Assembly: GCF_023635005.1 (NCBI RefSeq)
Contig: NZ_JAMLJM010000005.1
Coordinates: 124,001 to 188,000, forward strand
Length of the DNA stretch: 64,000 nt
From: Flavobacterium luminosum
GTDB lineage: Bacteria > Bacteroidota > Bacteroidia > Flavobacteriales > Flavobacteriaceae
Direction of reading: 5' to 3'
The translations under genes and the position numbers were made by a program. Under the pieces are notes generated by a model. The model saw only the letters and a list, made by a program, of their open reading frames with translations, ran no database searches and was not told where the DNA came from. How positions within the stretch are numbered: position 1 is the first letter of the stretch; each line of letters opens with the position of its first letter. Positions 17,927-26,860 of this stretch are shown here, one piece after another.

Positions 17927-18673
17927 TTAGATTACTTTTGCTTCGTTGTGTAGTAAGTTAATTAACTCATCTAAATTGTCTGGGCTAACCAATTTCACAG
18001 CTTGTTTAGGAGCTGGTTTTTCAAATTTCACAGCTTTTGTAGCTACTTCAGCACCTACAGGCTCAAGAACAGTTAATGCTTTTGTTCTAGCAGTCATAAT
18101 ACCACGCATGTTAGGAATACGTAAGTCTTTTTCTTCTACTAGTCCTTTTTGTCCTCCAACGATTAATGGTAAAGATGTTGTAACAGTTTCTTTTCCACCA
18201 TCGATTTCTCTTACGGCGGTAACATTAGAATCTTCGATTTTTAAATCGATACAAGAATTTACAAAGTTAGAACCAAGGATTCCAGCAATCATTCCAGGTA
18301 CCATACCTCCATTATAATCTAATGATTCTTTACCAGCAATTACTAAATCGTAACCACCATTTTTAATTACTTCAGCTAATTGTTTCGCAACAAATAAACC
18401 ATCAGTAGGATTAGCGTTTACTCGAATGGCTTCGTTTGCACCAATCGCCAAAGCTTTTCTTAAAGTAGGTTCTGTGTCAGGTCCGCCAACGTTTACAACA
18501 GTTACGTTTGCGCCTTGTTGTTCTTGGAACCAAATAGCTCTTGTTAATCCAAATTCGTCATTTGGGTTAATAACATACTGAACACCATTAGTGTCAAATT
18601 CTGAATCACCATTGGTAAAATTAATCTTTGAAGTAGTATCAGGAACGTGGCTGATGCAAACTAATATTTTCAT
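17927..18673 (-). CDS. etfB: Electron transfer flavoprotein subunit beta
   Basis: AMP-binding partner of EtfA. I choose the start at MKILVCISHVPDTTSK (248 residues). The frame stays open upstream to 18757, but those 28 residues are hydrophobic filler, and the -7 boxes at 18705-18712 and 18724-18731 would lie inside the longer gene. Family features are the N-terminal KILVCISHVPDT, NPNDEFGLTRAI, VNVGGPDTEPTLRKALAIGAN, and DLVIAGKESLDYNGGMVPG. First gene of etfBA. Confidence 0.95.
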   Translation of the reverse strand: MKILVCISHVPDTTSKINFTNGDSEFDTNGVQYVINPNDEFGLTRAIWFQEQQGANVTVVNVGGPDTEPTLRKALAIGANEAIRVNANPTDGLFVAKQLAEVIKNGGYDLVIAGKESLDYNGGMVPGMIAGILGSNFVNSCIDLKIEDSNVTAVREIDGGKETVTTSLPLIVGGQKGLVEEKDLRIPNMRGIMTARTKALTVLEPVGAEVATKAVKFEKPAPKQAVKLVSPDNLDELINLLHNEAKVI

Positions 18674-18704
18674 ATTTAATAAATTGTTTTGTATAATTGG
18701 AATA

Positions 18705-18731
18705 CAAATATAAATAAAAATAGCAAATATA
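18705..18731 (-). promoter_or_regulatory. Two -7 boxes upstream of etfB
   Basis: Two exact minus-strand TATATTTG boxes (18705-18712 and 18724-18731), both matching TAnnTTTG, precede the chosen etfB start by 32 and 51 bases. No clear -33 TTG was assigned. Confidence 0.45.
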
Positions 18732-18869
18732 CTATGCGTGCATAATATTTTTTTCAAAAAATGAATTTGTTTTCATAAAGATTGAATGGTTTTCTTGTGG
18801 GGAAGCTGTAAATTGTGATTTAAAATTTCTATTTTTGCTGTTCGAATTTTGAATGTTATATAAAAATAT

Positions 18870-19847
18870 ATGAGAACGATACAGTTTAGAGAAGCCGTTT
18901 GTGAGGCGATGAGTGAAGAAATGCGTCGCGACGAATCGGTATATTTAATGGGTGAAGAAGTAGCAGAATATAATGGTGCCTACAAAGCTTCTAAAGGTAT
19001 GCTGGATGAATTTGGTCCAAAGCGTGTAATTGATACACCAATTGCCGAGTTAGGGTTTGCGGGTATTGCTGTAGGTTCAGCGATGAATGGTTGTCGTCCT
19101 ATTGTGGAGTTCATGACATTCAACTTTTCTTTGGTTGGTATTGATCAAATTATAAATAATGCTGCTAAAATGCGACAAATGTCTGCAGGACAATTTCCAA
19201 TGCCTATGGTGTTTCGAGGACCAACTGCTTCTGCGGGTCAATTAGGAGCAACGCACTCTCAAGCTTTCGAGAATTGGTTTGCTAATACGCCAGGTTTAAA
19301 AGTGGTAGTGCCTTCTACACCGTATGATGCTAAAGGACTGTTGAAATCAGCTATTCGTGATAATGATCCTGTAATCTTCATGGAATCTGAGCAAATGTAC
19401 GGAGACAAAGGAGAAGTGCCAGAAGGAGAGTACACTATTCCTCTAGGAGTAGCAGATGTGAAAAGAGAAGGAAAAGATGTGACGATAGTATCTTTTGGTA
19501 AGATTATTAAAGAAGCATACATTGCTGCTGATGAATTAGAAAAAGAAGGTATTTCTTGTGAAATAATCGATTTACGTACTGTTCGTCCAATGGATTATGA
19601 TTGTATTATCAATTCTGTGAAAAAGACGAATCGTTTAGTAGTGTTAGAAGAAGCTTGGCCGTTTGCTTCGGTAGCTTCTGAAATTACCTACATGGTTCAA
19701 GAAAGAGCTTTTGATTATTTAGATGCTCCTGTTCAAAGAATTACCACTGCAGATACACCTGCTCCATATTCGCCAACTTTATTAAAAGAATGGTTGCCTA
19801 ATGCGCAGGACGTTATTAAAGCAGTAAAAAAAGTAACCTATAAATAA
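18870..19847 (+). CDS. pdhB: Pyruvate dehydrogenase E1 component subunit beta
   Basis: Thiamine-diphosphate-dependent E1 beta subunit of pyruvate dehydrogenase. At 325 residues it is the normal size. Signatures: MRTIQFREAVCEAMSEEM, YLMGEEVAEYNGAYKASKG, DTPIAELGFAGIAVGSAMNG, VEFMTFNF, and HSQAFENWFANTPGLKVVVPSTP. The alpha subunit and E2 are not in the window. A -7 box (TATTTTTG, 18830-18837) lies 32 bases upstream. The gene is divergent from etfB and ends in an intrinsic terminator. Confidence 0.95.
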   Translation: MRTIQFREAVCEAMSEEMRRDESVYLMGEEVAEYNGAYKASKGMLDEFGPKRVIDTPIAELGFAGIAVGSAMNGCRPIVEFMTFNFSLVGIDQIINNAAKMRQMSAGQFPMPMVFRGPTASAGQLGATHSQAFENWFANTPGLKVVVPSTPYDAKGLLKSAIRDNDPVIFMESEQMYGDKGEVPEGEYTIPLGVADVKREGKDVTIVSFGKIIKEAYIAADELEKEGISCEIIDLRTVRPMDYDCIINSVKKTNRLVVLEEAWPFASVASEITYMVQERAFDYLDAPVQRITTADTPAPYSPTLLKEWLPNAQDVIKAVKKVTYK

Positions 19848-19877
19848 GATAGTAAACTATCAAAATTAGTATATTTG

Positions 19878-19905
19878 AACTCCATCATAAAGATGGAGTT
19901 TTTTA
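19878..19905 (+). terminator. Intrinsic terminator of pdhB
   Basis: Perfect 9-bp stem AACTCCATC/GATGGAGTT (19878-19886, 19892-19900) with loop ATAAA and a T run. A perfect -7 box, TATATTTG (19870-19877), abuts its 5' arm and may start the next transcript inside the hairpin. Confidence 0.85.
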
Positions 19906-19910
19906 TTATT

Positions 19911-22379
19911 ATGAAAAATATATTCGCCCTTCTTTACCTATTTTTTTCCTTTTCATTATTAGCACAAACTAAAGTAAGTGGAGTAGTCTACGACGATACC
20001 AAGCAGACTGTTCCTTATGCGAATGTTTGTTTTAAAGGAACCCGCGAATGTGTCACTTCTGATGAAAACGGTAAGTTTTACATTCAATCGGATAATAATC
20101 ATTCTGCATTGTTAATTTCTTATGTTGGATTTCAGACTACAGAAATAAAGTTAGACAAACCGGTCTCCTATGGATTGAAAGTAATCTTTCAAGGAACTAA
20201 TCAATTGGAAGAAGTAAAAATATATGCCGGAAAAACCTCGAAGAAAAACAACCCCGCTTTGGATATTTTGAGAAAAATATGGGAGAAAAAGCGTTCCAAC
20301 GGATTGTACATGTTCAACCAATATGCCATGAAAAAATATGAAAAAGTAGAGTTTGATATGAATTCTATCGATTCAGCTTTCATGAAAAACAAAGTATTCA
20401 AAGGGCTAGAATTTATTTTTAAACAAGTTGATACTTCTAAAATTACTGGTAAGACCTACCTTCCTATATTTATCAATGAGTCTTTATATGACGTATACGG
20501 AGATAACCCCAAAGGGAAAAAGAAGGAAGTATTGTTAGGAAACAAGAACTCTGGATTGGGAGAAGGTGCGGGAGTAGAAACTTTTATAAAAGATTTGTAT
20601 TCTGATTATGATATTTATAACAATTATCTGAATTTCTTCGATAAGAACTTTGTGAGTCCTTTATCTAGAACAGGGATTAATACTTATAATTACGTCTTAA
20701 CCGATAGTACTTTTATAGATAATAAATGGTGTTACAATATTGTTTTTTATCCGCGACGTAAGAATGAATTAACGTTTAAAGGAGATTTTTGGGTTAATGA
20801 TACTACGTATGCGATTAAAAAAATTAATCTAACGGCTTCTAAAAGTGCCAATATTAACTGGGTTAAGGATATTTATATCGAACAGGAATTTGATGTTTTA
20901 AACGATTCTGTGTTCCTATTGAAAAGAGATTACATGATGTCCGATTTTTCACTTTCTAAAAAAGAAAAATCAAAAGGAGTTTATGGGAAAAGGACAACTA
21001 TTTTCAGTGATCATAAATTCAACGAAGTTAAACCCGATAAATTCTACAAGGAAACTGTGAACGATTTCGATCCTATGGCATTTAAAAGAGATGAGACCTT
21101 CTGGGAAGACAATCGAATGGAGAATTTGAGTAAGGATGAACTCGGGGTTTATAAAATGCTCGATACCCTCAAAACAGTCAGTAAATTCAAGCGCATGTAT
21201 AACCTGACGACCATTTTGGCGAGCGGTTATATTCAGAAGGGGAATATCGATTTTGGTCCTATTTATTCTATTTTTGGGAATAATGATGTTGAAGGACAGC
21301 GTATTCGTTTGGGAGCACGAACGTATTTTGGAACAAACGATTTATGGCGTATTGAAGGATATACCGCCTATGGATTTAAAGATGATAAATTCAAATACGG
21401 AATTTCCGGAAAATGGATGGTTAACAAACGCAACAGATTAATTCTTGCCGCAGGAAATAGACGAGATGTAGAACAAATAGGAGTGAGTTTAACTACCTCT
21501 AATGACGTTTTAGGAAGAAGTTTTGCTTCTTCATCAGTCTTTGCCAGTGGAGACAATAGTAAACTGACTAATGTGCATCTTTCTTCGTTTTCAGCAGAAA
21601 TTGAACCTGTGAAAAGCTTAGTATTCAAAGCAGGCTTGTCACACAGAACCTTAGAATCAGCTTCTTCTACTTTTAGTTTGAATTATATTAAAGAAGGAAC
21701 TATTTTTTCTAAAGTAAATCAGTCCGAGTTGACTTTTGGTGTAGATTATACTCCTAAAAGAAAAACGGTAGGTTACGGTGTGGAACGATTGGAAGTAGAT
21801 AATAATTATTCCCGAATCTTTATAAACTACAGTCGAGGCGTTAAAGATTTGATGAAGAGTGATTTTAATTACCACAAATTACAATTGTATTACCGTCAAC
21901 CTATTTATATGGGAGGTATGGGCCGTTTGTTCTCTACTTTTGAAACCGGAAAAATATTTGGACAAGTGCCATTGGGGTTAATGGCAGTAGTGCCGGGGAA
22001 CCAATCGTATTTTGTGATTGACAATACTTATAATCTGATGAACTATTATGAGTTCGTGACTGATCAGTACACTTCATTGCATTTAGAGCAGCACTTCGGA
22101 GGTCGTCTATTCTCTAGAATTCCTTTCATGAAAAAACTCAACTGGAGAGAGATTGTTGGAATTAAAGCGGTTTATGGTAGTGTTTCTGATGAAAATAAAG
22201 CCATCAATGCTTCAGGACTTAATTATTTAGCTCCGACCAAAGGGTATTGGGAATATCATGCTGGGGTAGCTAATATTTTTAAAGTATTTCGCGTAGATTT
22301 TGCTTGGAGAGGCAACTACTTAGAACTTCCAGATGCTAAAAAGTTTACAGTGAAAGCCGGTTTTGGATTCTATTTTTAA
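19911..22379 (+). CDS. DUF5686 / carboxypeptidase-regulatory-like outer membrane protein
   Basis: 822 residues from MKNIFALLYLFF, a clear signal peptide ending LLAQ. I reject the in-frame start at 19875 because it would put the pdhB terminator inside the gene. The N-terminus is a CarboxypepD_reg-like beta-sandwich (about 20-105, VSGVVYDDTKQTVPYANVCF). The remainder is the DUF5686 family with a large predicted outer-membrane barrel ending in aromatic-terminated strands (FTVKAGFGFYF). Such proteins resemble TonB-dependent receptors without a plug. Function is unknown. It overlaps the next gene by one base (TAATG). Confidence 0.82.
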   Translation: MKNIFALLYLFFSFSLLAQTKVSGVVYDDTKQTVPYANVCFKGTRECVTSDENGKFYIQSDNNHSALLISYVGFQTTEIKLDKPVSYGLKVIFQGTNQLEEVKIYAGKTSKKNNPALDILRKIWEKKRSNGLYMFNQYAMKKYEKVEFDMNSIDSAFMKNKVFKGLEFIFKQVDTSKITGKTYLPIFINESLYDVYGDNPKGKKKEVLLGNKNSGLGEGAGVETFIKDLYSDYDIYNNYLNFFDKNFVSPLSRTGINTYNYVLTDSTFIDNKWCYNIVFYPRRKNELTFKGDFWVNDTTYAIKKINLTASKSANINWVKDIYIEQEFDVLNDSVFLLKRDYMMSDFSLSKKEKSKGVYGKRTTIFSDHKFNEVKPDKFYKETVNDFDPMAFKRDETFWEDNRMENLSKDELGVYKMLDTLKTVSKFKRMYNLTTILASGYIQKGNIDFGPIYSIFGNNDVEGQRIRLGARTYFGTNDLWRIEGYTAYGFKDDKFKYGISGKWMVNKRNRLILAAGNRRDVEQIGVSLTTSNDVLGRSFASSSVFASGDNSKLTNVHLSSFSAEIEPVKSLVFKAGLSHRTLESASSTFSLNYIKEGTIFSKVNQSELTFGVDYTPKRKTVGYGVERLEVDNNYSRIFINYSRGVKDLMKSDFNYHKLQLYYRQPIYMGGMGRLFSTFETGKIFGQVPLGLMAVVPGNQSYFVIDNTYNLMNYYEFVTDQYTSLHLEQHFGGRLFSRIPFMKKLNWREIVGIKAVYGSVSDENKAINASGLNYLAPTKGYWEYHAGVANIFKVFRVDFAWRGNYLELPDAKKFTVKAGFGFYF

Positions 22380-22990
22380 TGAAAAAAGCTTTCGATTTCT
22401 TAATAGAAAAAGATCATATTTTTAGGCAAATTGTAGATACTTACGGTTTGCCTGAAGTTATTCCGTCAAGACCCGAAGGATTCGAAACCTTAGTATTGTT
22501 AATTCTCGAACAACAAGTTTCTATCGATTCAGCCAAAGCTGCTTTTTTAAGAATTCGCCAATTGGTTCAAGAAATTAAACCGGAAAATTTGATCGATTTG
22601 ACTGAAGAAGAGTTCAGGAATCTAGGAGTTAGTAGACAGAAAGCAAAATATATAAAATCACTTTCGGAAGCCGTATTGACTCAATTGATTCATTTGGAAA
22701 GCTTGTCATCTAAAAATGAAGAAGAAATCCGTTCAGAACTCATTCAACTCAAAGGTATTGGCAATTGGACCATCGATATTTATCTCATGTTTTGTCTCAA
22801 AAAAGAAGATATTTTACCCTTAGGAGACGTTGCTGTGGTTACTACAATGAAAGAGCTTTTAGAGCTTCAAGACAAAAGCCAAATGGAAGACTATGCTCAA
22901 AACTGGGCTCCTTATAGAACCTATGCTTCGTTTTTGCTTTGGCATTATTATTTGCAAAAAAGAGGGCGAAAAATCTCATATCAGTATTAA
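22379..22990 (+). CDS. DNA-3-methyladenine glycosylase II family (HhH-GPD)
   Basis: A 203-residue base-excision repair glycosylase. The helix-hairpin-helix is LIQLKGIGNWTIDIYLMFCL (about residues 121-141), with the glycine-rich hairpin GIGNWT. The catalytic Asp is in LPLGDVAV shortly after. An N-terminal helical segment contains ILEQQVSIDSAKAAF, typical of AlkA-like enzymes. It probably removes alkylated purines. It is shorter than E. coli AlkA and lacks that enzyme's N-terminal domain. Translationally coupled to the preceding gene by TAATG. Confidence 0.85.
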   Translation: MKKAFDFLIEKDHIFRQIVDTYGLPEVIPSRPEGFETLVLLILEQQVSIDSAKAAFLRIRQLVQEIKPENLIDLTEEEFRNLGVSRQKAKYIKSLSEAVLTQLIHLESLSSKNEEEIRSELIQLKGIGNWTIDIYLMFCLKKEDILPLGDVAVVTTMKELLELQDKSQMEDYAQNWAPYRTYASFLLWHYYLQKRGRKISYQY

Positions 22991-23016
22991 AATAACAATC
23001 TCTTTATGTAAATTTC

Positions 23017-23046
23017 TTGTACAACGATTTTTTTCTGTTAATTTTG
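23017..23046 (+). promoter_or_regulatory. Promoter of ppa
   Basis: TTG (23017-23019) is separated by 19 bases from TAATTTTG (23039-23046), matching the flavobacterial consensus in both boxes and spacing. The start codon lies 29 bases further. Confidence 0.7.
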
Positions 23047-23075
23047 CAGCCTCAAAAAGTTAAAAAAGAAGTAAA

Positions 23076-23606
23076 ATGACTGCAGATAAAGTAAAAACTT
23101 TCGACGTTTTAGTTGAAATCCCAAGAGGTAGCCGTAACAAATATGAGTACGACTTCGATTTGAAAAGAATGCGTTTCGACCGTATGTTGTTCTCTTCAAT
23201 GATGTACCCGGCAGATTACGGTTTCATTCCTGAAACGTTAGCATTAGATGGTGATCCACTTGATGTGTTGGTGCTGGTAACAAAACCGACTTTCCCAGGT
23301 TGTGTAATTGAAGTTAAGCCTATTGGTGTTTTTCATATGGCCGATGACAAAGGACCGGATGAAAAAGTTATTTGTGTGCCTATCTCAGATCCAATTTGGA
23401 ATAAATTGAATGATTTGTCAGATATCAATCCTCACTTATTAAAAGAGATCGAACATTTCTTCGAAGTTTATAAAGATTTAGAAAATAAAAAAGTAGATGT
23501 TCAAGGTTGGGGTGATGTAAACGAAGCGCAAAGAATATTAAAAGAGTGCGTAGATCGTTTCAATGCCATCGAAAATAAACCGGAAGGTTTGTTCAGCATA
23601 AAATAG
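23076..23606 (+). CDS. ppa: Inorganic pyrophosphatase
   Basis: Soluble family I pyrophosphatase of 176 residues. The active-site signature is intact: EIPRGSRNKYEYD, the PADYGFIPET metal/phosphate region, and DGDPLDVLVLV with the catalytic aspartates. It hydrolyses cytosolic pyrophosphate to drive biosynthesis. It stands next to a membrane pyrophosphatase, so two different pyrophosphate-consuming enzymes are neighbours, but a strong terminator between them shows they are separate units. Confidence 0.96.
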   Translation: MTADKVKTFDVLVEIPRGSRNKYEYDFDLKRMRFDRMLFSSMMYPADYGFIPETLALDGDPLDVLVLVTKPTFPGCVIEVKPIGVFHMADDKGPDEKVICVPISDPIWNKLNDLSDINPHLLKEIEHFFEVYKDLENKKVDVQGWGDVNEAQRILKECVDRFNAIENKPEGLFSIK

Positions 23607-23626
23607 TTTTTTGTTTTTTAGTTAGT

Positions 23627-23665
23627 AAAAGGCAACATTTCTTCGATGAAGTGTTGCCTTTTTTC
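23627..23665 (+). terminator. Intrinsic terminator of ppa
   Basis: AAAAGGCAACA (from 23627) pairs with TGTTGCCTTTT (from 23652), with an inner CTTC/GAAG stem and a six-T tail. Confidence 0.9.
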
Positions 23666-23716
23666 GTATTGATTTTCATATATTTACGATATTAACAACT
23701 AACCAAATAACAAATT

Positions 23717-26203
23717 ATGGAAGCAATGATGATTTATGTACCGCTGGCTATGGCGGTAGTAGGCTTGCTGTTTATGGGTGTAAAAGCCCGATGGGTGAGT
23801 AAACAGGATGCCGGAGACGAAAAAATGCAGAGTATCTCTAAAAGTATTCAAGAAGGAGCAATGGCATTTCTTAGAGCAGAATACAGGATTCTGGCCATTT
23901 TCGTAATTATAGCGTCAATAGCATTATTTGCAGTTTCTCAAGTCGTTAAAACGTCACACTGGATGATAGTGGTGGCGTTTATTTTTGGCGCTATCTTTTC
24001 GGCTCTTGCGGGAAATATAGGAATGAGAATTGCAACGCAATCCAATGTAAGAACTACTCAAGCAGCCAAAACATCTTTGCCACAGGCTCTAAAAGTTTCT
24101 TTTGGAGGTGGGACTGTCATGGGGCTAGGAGTAGCGGGACTTGCAGTGCTAGGGTTGAGTATTTTTTTTCTGTTCTTTTTGAATCAGTTTATCACATCAG
24201 ATAGAAATAATTTTTACGAGGAAATGACCATTGTTTTAGAAACTTTGGCTGGCTTTTCTTTGGGAGCTGAATCCATTGCACTTTTTGCTCGTGTGGGAGG
24301 TGGTATATACACTAAAGCGGCTGATGTAGGTGCTGATCTTGTTGGAAAAGTTGAAGCAGGTATTCCTGAAGACGATCCTCGAAATCCGGCAACCATTGCG
24401 GATAATGTTGGAGATAATGTTGGAGATGTAGCAGGAATGGGAGCCGATTTGTTCGGTTCTTATGTAGCTACCGTATTAGCTTCAATGGTGTTAGGGAATT
24501 ACATTATTAAAGACATGACCGAAGCCTCTGGGACTCAGTTTTCAGATGCGTTTAACGGAATGGGACCTATTTTACTTCCTTTAGTTATTGCTGGAGTAGG
24601 TATTTTAGCCTCTATTATTGGTACTTTTTTCGTGAGTATTAAAGATAATGATGCCAAAGAAGCTCAAGTGCAATCGGCTTTAAATTTAGGTAACTATATT
24701 TCTTTAGCGTTAACTGTGGTTGCTTGTTGGTTTCTGATAAAAATGATGTTGCCGGAAAAAATCAATATGAATTTTTTTGGTGAGGGAATGAAAGAGGTAC
24801 CTAGTCGTCATGTGTTTTATGCAACTCTAGTGGGATTGGCTGTGGGCTGGTTAATTTCAGCTATAACAGAATATTTTACCGCTTTGGGTAAAAAACCGGT
24901 ATTGAATATTGTACAAAATTCTTCAACGGGAGCAGCGACGAATATTATTGCTGGTTTGGCTACAGGGATGAAATCAACCTTTGGTTCGGTATTGTTATTC
25001 GCTGCGGCAATTTGGGGAGCTTATACTTTGGCAGGATTCTACGGCGTGGCAATTGCGGCTTCTGCCATGATGGCGACCACGGCTATGCAGTTAGCGATTG
25101 ATGCTTTTGGTCCGATAGCAGATAATGCAGGGGGTGTGGCTGAAATGAGTGAGTTGCCAAAAGAAGTACGTCAGAGAACAGATGTCTTGGATTCGGTTGG
25201 AAATACAACTGCAGCCGTAGGAAAAGGTTTTGCCATAGCTTCTGCTGCGTTAACCGCTTTGGCTTTATTTGCAGCTTATGTAACTTTTACAGGAATTGAT
25301 GGTATTAATATTTTCAAGGCCGATGTGCTTGCAGCTTTATTTATAGGTGGTATGATTCCGGTAGTATTTTCGGCTTTAGCTATGCAATCTGTTGGAAAGG
25401 CAGCTATGGATATGGTGAATGAGGTGCGTCGTCAGTTTAGAGAAATTCCAGGAATTATGGAAGGTACTGGCAAACCTGAATATGGCAAATGTGTCGATAT
25501 TTCCACTAAAGCGGCATTGCGAGAAATGATGTTACCGGGAGCCATCACAATTATCACTCCAATAGTTGTTGGAGCCTTAATGGGAGCTGAAGCCTTAGGT
25601 GGTTATATGGCTGGTGTTTGCGTTTCGGGAGTGTTATGGGCAATTTTTCAGAATAATGCAGGAGGAGCATGGGACAATGCCAAGAAATCGTTTGAAGCTG
25701 GTGTGATGATAAATGGCGAAATGACTTATAAAGGTTCTGATGCACATAAAGCAGCGGTAACGGGTGATACGGTGGGTGATCCTTTTAAAGATACATCTGG
25801 TCCTTCTATGAATATCTTAATCAAGTTAACGTGTTTGGTAGGTTTGGTTATTGCTCCAATATTAGGAGGTGGACACGCTGCATCTGCAACTCCGGGAGGC
25901 AATGGTTGTGTTAAAATGGAAAATTGCCATAGAAAAGGAAAAGGACAGCACGATATGAATTGTTGTGCTATGATGTCTAAGGAAGATTGTATTAAAAAAG
26001 GTTGTCCTAATGATTGTAAACAAAAAGACTGCGATGGTTCGATGATGATGGGGAAATGCGCTTCAATGACCAAAGAAGAGTGTGCAAAAATGTGCGATAG
26101 TTTAGGTTATTCTCCGGAACAAAAGCAAATGTGTTTGTCTCATTATGATAAAGATGGAAAATGGATGCACGGCGAAAGGCAAAAAGCCTGCTGTTCAAAA
26201 TGA
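23717..26203 (+). CDS. hppA: Membrane ion-translocating pyrophosphatase with a Cys/Met-rich C-terminal tail
   Basis: Membrane-bound pyrophosphatase that couples PPi hydrolysis to Na+ or H+ export. The core (about 1-718) has the many membrane helices of the family and the catalytic loops DVGADLVGKVE and DNVGDNVGDVAGMGADLFGS (about 203-245). The segment GNTTAAVGKGFAIASAAL has Ala where K+-independent enzymes have Lys, pointing to the K+-dependent class. The usual end, GGGHA, is followed by an extra tail of about 108 residues with 14 Cys, 11 Met and 4 His in a lysine- and aspartate-rich background (CHRKGKGQHDMNCCAMM, CPNDCKQKDC). The reading frame is continuous and a terminator follows at once, so the tail is part of the gene. 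Its role is unknown; metal binding is an inference. Confidence 0.93.
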   Translation: MEAMMIYVPLAMAVVGLLFMGVKARWVSKQDAGDEKMQSISKSIQEGAMAFLRAEYRILAIFVIIASIALFAVSQVVKTSHWMIVVAFIFGAIFSALAGNIGMRIATQSNVRTTQAAKTSLPQALKVSFGGGTVMGLGVAGLAVLGLSIFFLFFLNQFITSDRNNFYEEMTIVLETLAGFSLGAESIALFARVGGGIYTKAADVGADLVGKVEAGIPEDDPRNPATIADNVGDNVGDVAGMGADLFGSYVATVLASMVLGNYIIKDMTEASGTQFSDAFNGMGPILLPLVIAGVGILASIIGTFFVSIKDNDAKEAQVQSALNLGNYISLALTVVACWFLIKMMLPEKINMNFFGEGMKEVPSRHVFYATLVGLAVGWLISAITEYFTALGKKPVLNIVQNSSTGAATNIIAGLATGMKSTFGSVLLFAAAIWGAYTLAGFYGVAIAASAMMATTAMQLAIDAFGPIADNAGGVAEMSELPKEVRQRTDVLDSVGNTTAAVGKGFAIASAALTALALFAAYVTFTGIDGINIFKADVLAALFIGGMIPVVFSALAMQSVGKAAMDMVNEVRRQFREIPGIMEGTGKPEYGKCVDISTKAALREMMLPGAITIITPIVVGALMGAEALGGYMAGVCVSGVLWAIFQNNAGGAWDNAKKSFEAGVMINGEMTYKGSDAHKAAVTGDTVGDPFKDTSGPSMNILIKLTCLVGLVIAPILGGGHAASATPGGNGCVKMENCHRKGKGQHDMNCCAMMSKEDCIKKGCPNDCKQKDCDGSMMMGKCASMTKEECAKMCDSLGYSPEQKQMCLSHYDKDGKWMHGERQKACCSK

Positions 26204-26205
26204 TA

Positions 26206-26242
26206 AAAAAAATCCCGAAGCTTTTTAGTTTCGGGATTTTAA
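26206..26242. terminator. Bidirectional terminator between hppA and the kinase gene
   Basis: AAAATCCCGAA pairs with TTTCGGGATTTT around a nine-base loop. The T and A tracts on both sides make it usable from either direction. Confidence 0.85.
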
Positions 26243-26245
26243 ATT

Positions 26246-26860
26246 TTAGAATAGTCCATTCAATTCGGCATCGATTCGGTTGATAATCATTCCTAAATCT
26301 TCCGGATTATTCACGAAATCAATATTATCTACATCTATAATCAATAATTTTCCTTTGGTATAACTTTGAATCCACGCTTCGTAACGTTCATTCAATCGAC
26401 TTAAATATTCGATAGAAATAGTGTTTTCGTAATCACGGCCGCGCATGTGTATTTGCTTTACCAAATTAGGTATAGAACTTCTCAGGTAAATAAGTAAATC
26501 AGGAGCTTCTACCATAGTTTCCATTAATTCGAATAAGGATCGATAGTTTTCAAAATCCCTATTGGTCATTAATCCCATCGCATGAAGATTGGGAGCGAAA
26601 ATATGTGAATCTTCATAAATCGTTCTGTCTTGAATGATTTTTTTACCACTCTGGCGAATTTGTAAAATTTGACGAAAACGACTATTCAAGAAATAAATCT
26701 GTAAGTTGAAACTCCATCGCTCCATCGAATGGTAAAAATCATCCAGATAAGGATTATCAACCACATCTTCAAAATGAGGTTCCCATTTAAAATGTTTCGA
26801 TAAAAGTCTGGTTAAAGTGGTTTTTCCTGCTCCTATGTTTCCTGCAACGGCTATATGCAT
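26246..26860 (-). CDS. Deoxynucleoside kinase (dGK/dAK family)
   Basis: A 204-residue deoxynucleoside kinase of the purine-salvage type. The P-loop is at the N-terminus (GNIGAGKTTLTRLL, about residues 7-20). The DRT-type motif is QDRTIYEDSHIFA, and the lid/arginine region is SIPNLVKQIHMRGRDYE. It phosphorylates deoxynucleosides with ATP; the precise base preference cannot be told. The start codon shares a base with the stop of the upstream gene, so the two are one unit. Confidence 0.88.
   Translation of the reverse strand: MHIAVAGNIGAGKTTLTRLLSKHFKWEPHFEDVVDNPYLDDFYHSMERWSFNLQIYFLNSRFRQILQIRQSGKKIIQDRTIYEDSHIFAPNLHAMGLMTNRDFENYRSLFELMETMVEAPDLLIYLRSSIPNLVKQIHMRGRDYENTISIEYLSRLNERYEAWIQSYTKGKLLIIDVDNIDFVNNPEDLGMIINRIDAELNGLF

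Noticed and set aside
18674..18757. Longer etfB start at 18757
   Set aside because: The added residues are not family-like, and two good -7 boxes would lie inside the gene.
25726..26198. Minus-strand ORFs opposite the hppA tail
   Set aside because: Plus-strand coding continues to a terminator with consistent codon use and clear Cys patterns. The minus ORFs have no start context or family features.
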